Below, in pieces: positions 36,431 to 49,659 of a DNA stretch of 64,000 nucleotides; the stretch's first letter is position 1; every line of letters begins with the position of its first letter. The stretch is from Cenococcum geophilum 1.58 (Eukaryota > Ascomycota > Dothideomycetes > Gloniales > Gloniaceae), in contig KV748223.1 in the NCBI GenBank assembly GCA_001692895.1, positions 992,001 to 1,056,000 on the forward strand, given 5' to 3'. A program made the translations under genes and the position numbers. The notes beneath the pieces are model-generated. The model did not search any database. It saw only the letters and a program-made list of their open reading frames with translations, and was not told the origin of the DNA.

Positions 36431-37651
36431 GGCCTATTAATAAGTCTATTATAGTTCCTGCTATAAGGCTTCATTATATATTTACTACTAAGGTTATAGT
36501 ATTAACAAAGTTAAATAATATACTACTAAAAGCAGCAGCCATAACATTAGCAAAATGTTTATGCCTCCTGACAGTACTGACAGCTCCTAACAGCTCCTGT
36601 TAGGGCTATTAGGAGCTCTAAAAGATATTTACACTTAGCATCCTATTAGGAACCTGTTAGGAGGTCGCCTGGACTACTAGGACTACTAGGACCTCTAGGA
36701 CCTCTAGGACCTCCAGAACTATTAGGACCATTAGGATAATAATAAAAATTCTAGATTTAAAAATAAGGTATATTAACACTCTAGTATTTATAGCTAGTTA
36801 AAAAATATATAATTAATTTAATTATATATAATCTAAATAATCTAAATTAATCTCTTTTATTTACCGCCTGTATCTATTATGGAGCTCTACTTAGGCGTTA
36901 GGCGATTAACTAAGGAGCCTCTTACGGAGGCTCTAAATTGTTAATTGGCGGTGTTCCTGATAATCCGCTAGCTGTATACTGATTTCCTAACTAGGCCTAG
37001 TACCTGCCTACCTACCTGTCTGCCTGCCTACCTATCTGCCTATCCTACCTATCTGTGCCTGCCTGTGCCTGTCGTGCCCACCTATCTATCCTACCTGTCT
37101 ATATCTATAATTTAGGGGAAAGGTTAGCCCAATTAAAGGCTCTGCTTAATTTAATTACGATTAATTATATTAATTTAAATTATTCTCTATAGGCGTTCGT
37201 TAGCTATATATTTAAATAGTAATTATTTAGGGTGCCTCCCTAAAAGGCCTTAATTTAATTTAATTTGGTAATAGGCTAATATTAAGGCTCTAGTTTAATT
37301 TAATCGATCGATTAAATTAATTATGGTATTCGCTAGCTGGTTATTTAAATGATTATCGTCTGGTTCTAATGATGGTCCTTTTCTACTTACCTACTTACCT
37401 GCCTGCCTACCTATTTACCTACCTGCCTATATTAGTATCTAATTTAATTTAGGGGAGAGGTCGGCCTAATTAAAGGCTTTAATTAATCCAGGTTATTCTC
37501 TATAGCCGTTCGCTAGCTGTATATTTAAATAGTAGTCGTCTAGGGTGCCTCCCTAGGAGGCCTTAATACGATTTAGTAATAGGCTAATATTAAATTTAAT
37601 TAATTGATTAATTAAATTGTTCGTGGTCTTCGCTAGCTGGTTATTTAAAAG

Positions 37652-37815
37652 GTTATTATCTAGTTCTTGTAACGGTCGTCTGGTTCTGGTGACGGTCGTC
37701 TAGTTCTGGCAACGGTTGTCTAGTTCTAGCGACGGTCGTCTAGTTCTGGCGACGGTCGTCTAGTTTTAGCGACGGTCGTTTAGTTCTAGCGACAATCGTC
37801 TAGTTTTGGCGACGG
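37652..37815 (+). repeat. 20-bp minisatellite in element E copy 1, eight units
   Basis: Eight tandem units of TAGTTCTGGCGACGGTCGTC with point changes. Copy 2 has only about four at 61765-61850. Confidence 0.85.
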
Positions 37816-38039
37816 TCCTCTACTGGCTGCCGTTCTAGTGCCTCCTAAGGGAGGATATAAGGAAGGGTAAAGAATAGGGTGACTATAAAGGGGGTAACTT
37901 AGCAGAGGTATATATAGGCTATTGGGAATATAGCGGGGACCTAATAGCACTGTGTGTCGCGTATACGCGCATATAGGGTCGCGTTGCATTAGGGGGGAGG
38001 TATCCTATTAGGGGGGGTATTATAGTGGGGAGGGTGTTG

Positions 38040-38330
38040 CTTAGGGGTATCCTATCAGGAACCTAATAGGACGATTAGAAAAATTAAGATCCTGCTAGGA
38101 GCCTATTAGGAACGATTAGGAAATACTAGTTTCCTATTAGGACCCTAATAGGACCGTAAGAGGATAATTAGGAAATTAAAGATCCTGCTAGGAGCCTATC
38201 AGGACGACTAGGACGATTAGGAAAATTAAAATCCTGCTAGGAGCCTGCTAGGAGCCTATTAGGACGATTAGGACCTCTAGGAAAGTTAAAATCCTGTTAG
38301 GAGGCCTCTAGGATCTTAGCACCCTAATAA
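38040..38330. repeat. Subterminal palindrome cluster of element E
   Basis: Many copies of short palindromes such as TCCTAATAGGA, TCCTATCAGGA and TCCTGCTAGGA in under 300 bp. A second cluster lies at the other end, 36565-36740. Confidence 0.78.
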
Positions 38331-38389
38331 AATGCTAATAAATAGCGTTAACGGTAGTAACTATATTGGGATTAGGTAAAGACACCAGT

Positions 38390-38495
38390 ATAGTAGATAC
38401 TAACTCTTAGCTAGTTACCGTTAGACAGCTATAAGAAATAGTTAATTAATTAATAGATAATAATAGGATACTTAAAAAAAGGATTAATAGAATTA
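38390..38495 (+). pseudogene. A' gag, first 35 codons
   Basis: Begins at 38390 with ATA where element A has ATG (then VDTNS), so the start codon was lost by G-to-A. It continues as RQL.EIVN.LI and is cut after 38495 by the pogo element. Confidence 0.8.
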
Positions 38496-40547
38496 CAGTA
38501 AAAACTCTTTATAACGATACGGTTTTTTTTACCGTCCGTATCGTTATACTAAAGGTATCGTTATATTTAGACTTTATACGTAAAACATACTAAACGTTAA
38601 AATTATATAATGATATTGCATATCTATAAGCCCGAAGTTAAAATTAAGTGATTAGCTCCACCAAAAACCGATTTAATCGTCGTCTGCTTGGTGTTTTAGA
38701 GTCGTCATCCTTGGATTTAACGCTCGTGCCTTAATAGAGTTGTAATAACCTCTCTCTTACCATCCTCCTGTTGCTCCTTATATAGACGAAGCTTTTGTAA
38801 GGCCTCTATTGCCTTATTAAGTTTAATTTAAGGTTATTAGGAGTCCTCCTTATCTATTTCTATATTGTAATCTAGCCCAGCATAGAGCTCCGCTACGTGC
38901 TTAATAAGATTTTTAGTAGAGTCTACTACATCTTCGCCCGGAAGATAAATAAAATTCTAAATATTTATAGGCTTATGGATCCTTCCAGCAGCACATAGTT
39001 ATTTAGCTATCTCTTATACCTTATTAATAATCGGATCTATATAATTATAAGGGTAAGGCAGCAGGCCTTCTCTTAAGCTAAAGAGAGTGGATTTGACGAA
39101 GTAACTGTTAATTACTTTTAGTATAACTTCCTTTTAAGCTATAATTGCCTATTGGATAGCCCAAAGAACATATATCTGCTTAAATAGATCTTAATCTTAG
39201 AGGGAGTGCTCCACCATAAATCTAAGCTAATATTGTTGGTAGTATAACTTAAAGTTTGTAATAATTCCTTAATTAAGTGGCTGGTATACAGAGGTACAAT
39301 TAGGAGGAAGAAACTCAACCCGTGTATTCTTAAGAGTATTATTTTCAGTAAGTGTTCAAATAGCTGCTTTATGCGCGCTAAAATTATTAAGTAAAAAGAT
39401 GACTCTTTTACTATATATCCTTTTATTAAACTAGGTAAGCCATTTAGTTATAATCGCTGTCGTTATTTAGGCCTTCTTATTGCTCTTCTATATAATATTA
39501 AGTGAAGCGATATTAATATAAGCTCTTATAAAATATCGTGGCTAAGCTAAGGATCTAATTATCTAGAGAGGAAGCTTATCTAAGCCATCTGCGTTAGAGC
39601 AATTAGCTAGAGATATTTTTGCCTTCTACTTTTTTATTCCTAAGAGAGCTTTAGTAGCTAGTGTAGTATCTAGTATAGCCTTCTAAAAGAGCTTAGTCTT
39701 ATCTATATTATAAATATCCTTTAATAGAAAAGACACGATAATCGCACGAAGCTCTATTATATGATCTTTAGCACCTTCTATATTGACTAACGCAGCCTCG
39801 CTATATTGCTTCCTTTTGCGAATTCTGTTACGAGATTTAAAACCCTCTAGCCACCCAATTGACCACCTTGGCTCAGGCGATTAAGCTAGTAGAGGTATCC
39901 GTTGCTATAATTGAGATGCGGCAGTATATATAAGATTGCTTGTAATAGGAATGCGTAAGATCTGTAGGCGTTAGTGCCACTTAAAGAGAGCTTCCTTAAG
40001 GAGAGGATGTTCGCCAGCTCGCTATCGCTCTCGCCCGCCGTGCCCGCGTGGCAATTTGGCTGAATTAAGGTGGTTAAATTTGTCGCTTAGTATTTCTAAT
40101 ATTAAGGATTAATTAATCTTTTAACGGAGGAAGTTGCTTGCCTATAAAGTAACGTGTTTTTATAATAAGTGAGGGTGTTTTATATAGTAGGCGCGTATTT
40201 TCTAACGCTTAAAGTTAGAGAACCCATAATAACGTTGCCTTTAAGGGTTTTAAGATCTAGGCATAATAAATAAGATAGAATTAAGTATAGAGAGTAGGAT
40301 CTAAGTATTATTTTAATAGATTTTAATCGTTATATGATGAAGATTGATGGCTGAACTTATGGTGAGGAAAGGTCAAATCCGACGAATTAAAAACTCCTTA
40401 TAATGATTTTGGTGGGGCTACCCCTACGATATCGTTAAATGTCAGAATATCGTAATATTATACCAAAAAAGGCTTAGTTAAGGGGTGTAGATCGTGATAT
40501 AGAGTATATCGTTATAACACCGTTATCGTTATAAGGAGTTTTTACTG
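38496..40547 (-). mobile_element. pogo/Fot1-type DNA transposon
   Basis: 2,052 bp with terminal inverted repeats CAGTAAAAACTCCTTATAAC (one base differs at the left end) and the TA target duplication (38494-38495 and 40548-40549) standard for this superfamily. Subterminal CGTTATCGTTATA-like motifs recur at both ends. A partial extra copy of the terminal repeat sits at 40388-40409. It is inserted in A' gag, which continues at 40550. Confidence 0.92.
38725..40100 (-). pseudogene. pogo/Fot1-type DDE transposase, RIP-disrupted
   Basis: Order in the minus-strand frame: a DNA-binding region with PEPRWSIGWLEGFKSRNRIR near 39880, then the DDE catalytic domain. The first aspartate survives in IYNIDKTKLF near 39710. 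The second site reads FLLNNFSAHKAA at 39363-39400, where the family has LLDNFSAH, so it is D-to-N. The third region keeps EFLPPNCTSVYQPLN.GII near 39290, again with D-to-N in the usual PLDQG. A C-terminal helix (ALQKLRLYKEQQEDGKREV) ends near 38725. Stops occur at former Trp/Gln. The N-terminus is not fixed. Dead by both stops and loss of catalytic residues. Confidence 0.85.
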
Positions 40548-42676
40548 TAGAGCAGCTAAGGTTAAGTTACCCTTAATTAAGCAATTCTTAGGGGAGAAGT
40601 TAAAACTTAAGGGATTCCTTATGTAAATGCACTTTAAGGCCATGTAGAAAGAAGTTAAACTAGAAACGCCTATAGATTAAGTTACTTATATAGGATTATT
40701 CTTAATAGGAAGAGCACTTAAGCAGTTTAAGCCTTACCTTATAAAGGTATAGGAGTATAGTATAACGACTACTAACTAGGAGGTATAATATATATTCTTA
40801 AGTTAAAATAGGTTTGCGGAATACCTAACGTAAATATTTAGAAACCTAGAGGTAACCACTATAGTAGAATAAAAGCTTTAAAACCTAGTATAAAAAACTT
40901 TAGCAATTAAATATACAATATAGTTTTAAATATTAGTAATATAGGTTAAATAGAATAGTAAGGCGTTTATAGTACAGTATAAGCAAGGACTTAAAGTAAA
41001 AGTCTAGGATATAATTATCCTAATAAAAGATACGGATACCCTTAGGGATTTAATTAATTAAGCAATTAAGATTAACAATAGAATCTATTAAAGAGAGTAG
41101 ACTAAGAAGGGTTAGAATAGAGTTCTACAGTTATATAAGGCGCAGGGCATATAATAACAAAGTTAAAGTTAGAAACTATAATATAGCGCAGAGCTAATAG
41201 ACTTAAGTAGTACTAAAGAAAATAAAAAATAAAATAAATAACTATAGAAACCCAGAGGACAAGGTTTAAGTAATTAAAGGTTAAAAAGTAGAGGCCGAAC
41301 CAGGGATCTTAGTAGTAAAAAACGTTTAGGCGGACTCTATAGCAAGAAAAATGGTTTAAAAAAGGAGCTTATATAAATTGCAGAAAACAGGGTTATTATA
41401 TTAAAAACTATAAAAGTAGATAAAGTTACTATATAGTAAAAGGAACGAGACTAGTAAAAGATATATATATATAGAGGGATAATAGTATACTACGAGGAAT
41501 AAAAAAATGTTTAATTAAAAGTTTTGCGTTTTATTATAATAACGTATACTAAATTTATAAGGACGCTAAGTATGGCGTAAGCTATTAGCCATAGGAGCTA
41601 AAATTATTAGAGTTTAAAGGAACTAACAAACTATCTTATAGATTGGACATTAAGGACGATAAATTTAATATAGGTAAAGTATTTAGTAACAATAAGGTAA
41701 TAAAAGCAGCTTACTAGGAGTATATAGACCTTAGAGATATTATAAAAAAGGTAAAGGATAATTCCACTATAGAATAGGGAATATTAGTAGGGATTAAGAC
41801 CCTACTAAACACAATATCTATCGCTTTATAAGACGTAAAAGAAGTAGGATAGCGAACCACTTCGGCACTTAATAAAGGTAAAAGGCCATAGGCTTAAGAT
41901 TCTTAAGAAGAGATATAAAACGCTTAAGATTCCTAAGACGGGATAAGATACGCTTAAGGACCTATAATAAACGACAACTAATAGAGCAGAGTAATAGCTT
42001 AGTTTAGTAATATATAAATAAGCTTAAGACGAAGTTTCTTAAAGATATAAAACTCTTAAGATAAGATAAGTAAGATTTAAGACTTTTAAGACGAGATAAA
42101 AACACTATAAAAGCCTAGTTAGACTAAGGCTAGAGCTAAGCTTAAGAAAGAAGTAAGCTTAGGATTAAGAATCCTATAAGACTAAGATTTCTAGATATAA
42201 ATAAGGACTATTAAATAAACTAAGATTAAAAAGTAAAAAGACTTTAAAAATCTACTTATAAGGTAAAAACCAAAAGAAAATATAGAGGAATTTAGATAGA
42301 GAATCCTTATATAGCAAGAATAGAAACTAAACTAAAGATTTAGTATACTAGGTTATATAAGGGATAGAGTACCTATATAAAGAATTACTAATAGGCCTAG
42401 GGCAGGCACGCTAAGAGCTAAGTAGCTTACTAAACTAGAAGATAAAGAGGATCTAGGAATTTTTATTAGGTTTAAAAAACGATATATAAAGGGTTATTAT
42501 AATGTAGTAATAAGAAGATATTTCCTTACGGATAAGCCGTATATACTCTAGTAACTATATTAAAAGTAGTATAGGCAACAATATAACGATAAGTAGGAAG
42601 ATTTCTATATATAGTTAGATAAGCGAGCTATCTAGAACCACCTAATTACTAAAAAGGCTATAACTTATATTAAGGG
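40548..42676 (+). pseudogene. A' gag and gag-protease spacer
   Basis: Continues the gag frame after the pogo element (AAKVKLPLIKQFL). Zinc knuckle remnant at about 41368-41420 reads YINCRKQGYYIKNY (two Cys to Tyr). Next, SFAFYYNNVY.IYKDAKYGVSY near 41520, then a long spacer matching element A. The part near 42345-42545 corresponds to the 67-codon open stretch of A at 3450-3653. A 127-bp solo LTR interrupts it at 42677. Confidence 0.83.
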
Positions 42677-42803
42677 TGTGAGGTAATAAGCTCCGCACCA
42701 CTTAGCCACACAAACCTACAAAAGGTAAACGAGTGACTGGCTTGATGCCAGACACGGCTGTGCGGAACAATACATATAGGCGAGGTGACTTCGTCACCTG
42801 ATA
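42677..42803. repeat. 127-bp solo LTR with 5-bp target duplication
   Basis: Begins TGTGAGGTAA and ends CACCTGATA (probably once ...CA), flanked by AAGGG at 42672-42676 and 42804-42808. Element A lacks it at the same place, so the empty site is known. It ends with a perfect hairpin, AGGTGAC-TTC-GTCACCT. It keeps many CpA sites while the sequence on both sides has few. The family is not recognised; the size fits a TRIM-like element. Confidence 0.8.
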
Positions 42804-43466
42804 AAGGGAGCCTTAATTATAATATTAAAGGATCTAGAGGAACAATTAAAGGACTAGAGAAGTAAGAGGCGTATCTTAGTACCCATAAATAAAGTTATAA
42901 CGTTTAGATTAACACGGTAAAGGTTTAAAATTAAAAATAAAGACAAGTTAAGAGTTAACCTAAAATACCTAGTATACCATACGCTATTATAGATTGCATA
43001 TATAGATAATATATATAAAATATATAAAAATCTAAAAGAAAAGAATCGGAAGTACCCTATAAGAATATATTAGGCGCTAGATAAGCAATAGTATAGAAAT
43101 ACTAAGTATATATACAGCTAGCATTTAGTAGAAGTTTAGAAGTTAGGAGAATTAATACTTTAATTAGGAAGATTCCTTACGGAAGAATGCTTAAATAGAT
43201 AATAGTAGTGGAAATACCTAGAGAATATATATCTATAGTATATAAAGAATAAAAAGCAAACTAGGCATTAGCTAAAGAATAAGCTAAGTATATAAAAATC
43301 TAGTAGCTAATAATTAGGAAAAGTAAAGGCCTATAAAACTAGAGGGAGCTAGTGATAGAGCCTTAGACCCTTAAAGGAATTTAAGAATAATACCTAAATT
43401 TATAAGTTAATTAGCAAGACTAGTAGTTTAAAGCACTAATAGATAGTAGAGTAATAAGAAACTATA
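42804..43466 (+). pseudogene. A' spacer and start of protease
   Basis: Matches element A near 2690-3340. It ends with ALIDSRVIRNYI, the protease active site (D-S-G with Gly now Arg), where Gypsy N1 is inserted. The frame continues at 49858. Confidence 0.83.
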
Positions 43467-43659
43467 TATTACGGGATAAGGGCAGTGGCTATAGAGCATA
43501 TATATTTAAGGAGTCTATAAGACGTTACGCGATCAATCGTAAGGGTTAAGGGCGTAAGGAGGTAATATACCTACGCGTAGCTAATATAAGCTATACGCAA
43601 GGTGTATATAAGAGCACGGGGTTCTCCTATAGAGGCCCCTACGGTGGGGTTCCGTAACA
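43467..43659 (-). repeat. 3' LTR of Gypsy N1 (193 bp)
   Basis: On the plus strand TATTACGGGATAAGGG...GGTTCCGTAACA. More mutated than the other LTR of the pair. Confidence 0.93.
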
Positions 43660-43699
43660 CTACCCCCCCTCCTATAAAGGTAGAGCTCTGGCGACGCTG

Positions 43700-46600
43700 T
43701 GGTTACTATATATATAGAAGGGATACTTAAGGTATAGAAAAGAAGAAAGGGGGGTATTGCTAAAGGCTTAAAACAACGTTATATAATAAGGCTTGGCATC
43801 TAAGAATCTAACTAATTAGATAACTTTAACCGCTAGTTAAAGTTCCTGGATATCTTAACGATATTCCGGTTATATAATCGCACTTTACCGCAATCTAATG
43901 GTAATCTGCCCTTATATAGTAATATATAGCGGTTTAACTCTATAAGGGCTCCTATAAAGGATTAGGTATAAAATCTCTGCTTAGACCTAGTTTCTATAGG
44001 TTCGCGTAGTAAAAGTTGCTAATTAGATCCTTTACATTTTCAAAGTCTTCCTATAGTTACTATTCTGGCTAATCTATATTAGATCCTATATATATAGCTC
44101 TATAGTAGAGCCGTTATCCTCTACCTTTACTAAAGTATTTAGAGTTAATAATTCGTTTAACAGTCTACTCCTTATAGTTCTCGTCTTTATTCTTATCTCG
44201 GATTAGTACTAGTAGGGGTTTAGGCTATATTTACCCTAGTAAGGGGTTAGGCTAATAAAGGTATAGTAGCCATGGGTAAAATATAGGCTATATCCCACGG
44301 GTAGCTAGGGTAGGCGGGAGTTCTAGCTTATATACGGCTCCCCTATTAATAACTTATTTAATTAGATAGGGGCTAAGGTTCTTATAATTAAGTGACTTTA
44401 TAGGCCTCTATATAGAGATATTACGTGCATCTAGCTATACCTAGTCGCCAANACGNATCTCNNGTGNTGGCGTTNTATAANAGTNNGCNAAGTAGGCCTA
44501 CTTTGCTTAAGCCTAGGCCATTTCTCCCTTATAGTAGTCGAGTAGATTTTTTATACGGTTTGTATACTAGTTAGTAAGTAGCATCTTAAGGCGTTTACTA
44601 TATAGTAGTTTCTTATTAATAGGTTTTAGTGGCTCTATGCCGGATTAGAGGTAATAACCCTTATTTGCAAAGAACGGGGTAAGTCCTATAGTGGTTAAGA
44701 TGTAGTTATTCGCTATAAATTTACCTAGTAGGAGGTAATTTACTCAGTTATCTTAACTATAGGCGACTACCTATTATAGGTACGCTTTTATGCTAGCATT
44801 AGCGTTTTCTAGTTACCTAGCAGTTTTATAGTAAAAGGATATAGATATCTTAACGGAGATACTAAGGCGTTAGTAGATTTGTCTATATATTAGAGTTAAA
44901 TTATATACCTTAATCGGACGTAATTGAGTTAGGTAACCTATGTAGTTAATAAACTTTATAAAGGAAGGCGTTAGTAACATTACTAACGGCTACGCCTTTA
45001 GTTAGGACGTAGTAGCGCTTTTTTATAAGTCGGCATATTATTATAAGGATATTCTTATAGGTACGGCCATATCGTTTATAGGGTGGTAGGTTAATAACGA
45101 AATTTATAGCAATATCTGCCTATCGTTATATAGGTACTAGTAGAGGGTGTAATAGTCCTTAGTACTTTATATTAAAGGCCTTAGCGCGCTTAGAACCGTA
45201 ATAGGCGCCTATAAAGTATTTAACTAAGTCTATCATTTTTGGCCAGAAGTAGTATCGGCTAAAGAGTTTATAGGTTCCTCCTCTACCTAGGTAGCCACTT
45301 AATTAGAGGTCGTGGGCTATTTAAATTAGTTACCGTTATAGATTTTCTAAGTTAGGGATAAATAGGCGGCCTTTATAATAGAGCCTATTCTCTTTTACTT
45401 TTAAGGCTGCTATATTAATCTAGCCTAAGCTTTAGAGGTTAATAGGCAGCGTATAGGTGCTAGTAGTCTTTACGGCTATAAGTTAATACAGTAGTAGGTT
45501 AATAGAGGTGTTATATACCATAGTAATAAGCTTATTAATTTTGGGAGGTAACTTTAGTTTTATAGTATAAAGCTAAGGTATAGTTAGCTCTATTATAGGT
45601 AGTATACCTAGGGCCAAATTTTGTGCTTTTAGGATCATCTATTATTAGAACTAATTTTAGGGGTTATCTTTAGACTAAGGAAGGTCTTACGAGCGGCGTA
45701 TTAGGCTATTAGGTTTAGTACCTTATACTCCTAGTTTATATACAATTTTAAAGTTAAAACTAGAGAGAAACTTATTCTAATATACCTAGCGTTAGTTTAG
45801 CTACTTTATAGTTATAAAGTACTTAAGGTTATAATAGTCCGTAAGGACTTTAGTTAGCTAGTNNNGCTCTACTAANAAGAGTTNTNGTTAGAATTCTTTA
45901 AACGCTTNTATAATTATAAGGAGTTCTTTATTATAGATCTTATAGTTATACTCTTATAGTATAAGCTTAGACGAGTAGAATGTAACTAGGTAAAGGAGAT
46001 CATTATTACCTATCTAGAAAAGGACGCCTATATTAACGTAGTTTAAGGAGTTGGTTTTAAAATAAAGTTGTTGTTCTGGTGTAAAGTAAGCTAGGATAAG
46101 TGCTTTAGTAAAGGCATTTTTAAGGTCTTAAAACGCCTTCTTATGTTTAGGCGTTTAGGTAAAGCGTAAATGCGTTTTTCTTCCTTTTACAAAAAGGCCC
46201 TTCGTTTACATTATTGCTATAAGTGGTACTACTACACCTAAGAAGTTATATATAAATTTCTAATAAAAGTTAGTAAAACTAAGGAAGGCTTATACGTCCT
46301 TAATACAATTAGGGGCTTACTATTTAGTAATTATACGTACTTTCTTGGGGTCTATATAAACACCCTTAGTAGTAATAATTAGTTTAAGGTATTTTACTTC
46401 TATAACTAAGAATTCGCATTTCTTTAAATTAATATAAAGTCCTACGTCCCTAAGGCGCTATAGGACCTTTTAAACATGTTCGGTATACTTAAAAGGGTTA
46501 TTACTATAAATAAGTATATCATCTAGGTACGCAAAGTAGAAGTCGTTAAAGTAGTCTTATAAGGTATTATTAATATAGCTTTAGAAGGTGCCTAGGCCGT

Positions 46601-49600
46601 TATATACGCTAAAGGGCATAACGGTATATTTAAATTAGCCAAAGCGCGATATAAATGCGGTTTTCCATTTATTACCTTCCCGTATTTAGAGATAGTTAAA
46701 GGCAGCAATAATATTAAGCTTAGTATAGATTTTAGCTTAACTAAGCCGCTTAAGGGTCTCACATATAAGCGGTACTGGGTATTAATTTTTAATTATAATA
46801 GCGTTAAGTCCTCTATAGTTAACGTAGAATTAAATACCTCCTCTTAGTTTCTTAGTAAGAAGAATAGGGGCGGCTGCTAGTAATATACTAAGACAAATAA
46901 ATCCTTTATTAAGGTGCTCGTTAATATACTTTTTTATAACTAGAAGTTTGTCTTTTAATATTAGGTAGGGTCTTTTATAAGGTAGTATTTTTCCTTATTT
47001 AATGTTAATAGTATAGTCGTTAGGTTAATATAGGGGGAGTATATCTACGCCCTTTTATAAGCATATATCGGTAAAGTTATAATACCTCTTAGGGAGGAGC
47101 TTGCGGAGTTCTTTATTAGTAAGNCCTTTTTTAAGCTTTATAAACTTCTTAAAGTCTAAAGGTAAAAGTCCGTAGAGTTCTATAGGGGCGTCGTCTTCTA
47201 AAAGGTTAACTATGTCTATCCTATTACTATAGAGGACGTAGTCCTATTCTTTATTAAGCTTATATAGTTATAATTAGGAAGCTACGGCGACGGTCTAGCC
47301 TTTCCTATATACTATACGGTAGAAGGCTAGGGCACTTATATAGTAGTAGTTAGTTATAAGTAGAGTAATAAGGGGTTCTATAGGTTAATATCCTAGGGAG
47401 TAAATAGAGGCGGCTAGGCTATACCCTAGGCAAGTCTCTCTATAGTATTTAGAGTTAAAAGTTATTTCTCTCTTCTTCTAGTTAATGGCGGGGTTATATT
47501 ATTTAAGCTAGTTTATTCTAAGGATAATAAGGTAGTTAGTAAGTAGTATAATATAGGCCTAGAGTTCTTCCTGGTGCCTATTTATATCTAGGTGGAGTTA
47601 TACTATATAGGTAATCTTTTATACGGTATAACTACTATTAGCAAGTTATAGGGCGCGGGCTTTAGTAAGGGGTAAAGTAGGTAAGTTATAAGTGCGCACA
47701 AATTAGGTATCTATAAATTTATTAGTAGCTCCGCAATTAATTATAGAACGGCTTTTATATTATTTTTTAGTAGTAGTTCCTATTATAGGTAAAACTATCT
47801 ATTTCCGTCTATTTATCTTTACTAAGTTATTTATTAAGTAAGCCAATATATAGATCCCTCCGTTATTAGGGCGTCCTAACCCGCAACTTAAAGCTAGAAC
47901 TTAGCGTTTTCCGCTTCTATATCTAACTCTACCGCTATTATTACGTCTTTATCTTATATAGTAGTAGTATATAGCAATATATTTAGTGTTTAGGGTATTA
48001 GGCTAGGTATTAGGCGGCGGCTACTAAACCTAGCTATTAGGTAGTTTAGGTTATCGTAATAGCAGCCTTCTTAACGGCATCTATAGCAGCGTCCTAGTTT
48101 TTAAAGTAGCTCGCGCTTTCCATTTAGGAGTTTTTATAAGAAGGTTAGTATAGAGAAATCAATATTAGCTCTGGTAGCACTTAAGGCAGTAAGCGTTAGT
48201 GGCTTAGTATATGTAGGTCCAATAGGCCTAAAAGGCTTCTATAAAGAGGTCTTTGGGTAAAGGTTAGTAGTAGTAATCTAATTTAGTTATCGTTTAATCT
48301 TTTATAGAGCTGCTACTATATTATAAACATCATTATAGTTATGGCTGGCGGCTTCGTAACTAAGGCAATAAGTAACTTTTTTAAGGAGGTCCTCCTAGTC
48401 TTTAGTATCGTCTTAGGTAAGAGCTCTAGTATATTCCTAGAATTTAATATAAAATTTATTAAATAATTTAGTGGGGTTCATCTTTAGGGCCCGTAGTTTA
48501 GCTCGGCTGGTGGCTAATAGGTTATAGTTGCGGTATATTAGGTTAAGATTATTAAGGACTTTTTAGTAGGACTACCACTTCTAGGGGCTATTAGTCTCCT
48601 ATTAGGCGAAGAGTCTATTAAATAGTATACCCTTTATTCGCCCAATAATATAACCAATCTTAGTGTCTTCTATAGGAAAAAGGCAGGCGCTCTAGGTTAG
48701 TTTCTCGCGGATTTATATCTTTTAGTAGCTATATTCCTTGCGGTCTCCCTAAAAGACTAGGGGATTAAGGTAATATATATTAGACCCTATAGTAGTAGCT
48801 TAAGTTTAATTATTATAGCTTTTATCATTACTACTTTAGTAGGGGTTCCTATTAGGTAAAGCTACTTAGCGCTAACCCTCTATTAAGCGTTAAGTAGGTA
48901 AAGTTGCTAAGGGCGTAGAGACTTAAGTGGCGTTATATACAGTAAAGAGGTATCTAGCGTTATTATAAATGTGCTTATTAAGCTAAGATTATAAGTATTT
49001 AATTATGCCGTCTTTTTTAGTAACTATAGCAATAAGTATAATCTTAGCCTTCTTTAACCGTTAGACGTCGCGTTTAGACACACAGAGGTTGTCTTTAGTC
49101 TTTTAGCGTATATTGTTAGCAAGCGCCTTACAAGCTTACAGGTCTTAGATAATATCGCGATCTTAGGCAGTATGCATTTCAGCTTATATAAGCTTTAAAT
49201 AGTAGTTCTATAGAAGGCGGTAGTATTTATTAGGTTCTTATACTACCTTTTTTATCAACGTCTTAGCGTCTCATATTTTAATTTTAATAGGTAGTAGCTC
49301 TTCCACTTGCTTATCCGTAGTTATATAGTTAATAAAGGATAAGACATTATTAATATCTACCTTATTAAGGTCGTTATAATCTTTTAAGCCACTAGACTTC
49401 CCCTTAGGGGTTAAGGCTAGGGCTAATAAGTTAAATTCTTCTGGGGTTAATTGGCGGCGTAGGTTAAGTATAGGTATTAGATTATTCTTTAGGTTTAATA
49501 TAGTGGCTAGTAAGGAATATCGTCTTACTATTATAGGTTCTTTAGAAGTATAGAGTAGGGTAACTTATAAACACGCTGCTTTTAGCAGCGCCTACGGTAT
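43700..49600 (-). pseudogene. Gag-Pol of Gypsy N1, RIP-disrupted
   Basis: Minus-strand order from the right: gag (about 49600-48050) with a zinc-knuckle remnant GRCYRCR.EGCYY near 48060-48110; protease at about 47850-47600; RT with an intact YLDD at 46518-46529 and AAPILLTKKL near 46860; RNase H with VTFYSSKL and EYNYKIYNKELL near 45980-45900. Integrase shows INYIGYLTQLRPIKVYN near 44930 and NYILTTIGLTPFFANKGYY near 44700-44640. Many stops. Ambiguous bases at 44452-44489, 45863-45908 and 47124. The intact YLDD agrees with N1 being younger than B and C. No chromodomain was recognised. Confidence 0.87.
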
Positions 49601-49659
49601 TATAGAGACGTAGAATTAGTTATAGGTTAAGTATTAGTAGTAAAAAAGGCGTAACGTAA

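Larger units (their letters stand above)
36545..38340. mobile_element. Element E copy 1: 1.8-kb non-autonomous transposon
   Basis: Defined by comparison with the inverted copy at 61171-62969 and by the empty site in element A. Removing it restores the same leader length as A, if two bases (AA) are duplicated. Both ends carry an 8-bp inverted CATTAGCA (one end TATTAGCA). Both flanks inside the ends are packed with TCCTNNTAGGA-type palindromes, like the subterminal motifs of DNA transposons. The interior holds a 20-bp minisatellite and CCTG/CCTA microsatellites. I see no transposase. The 67-codon frame at 37786-37989 also exists in copy 2. Confidence 0.78.
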
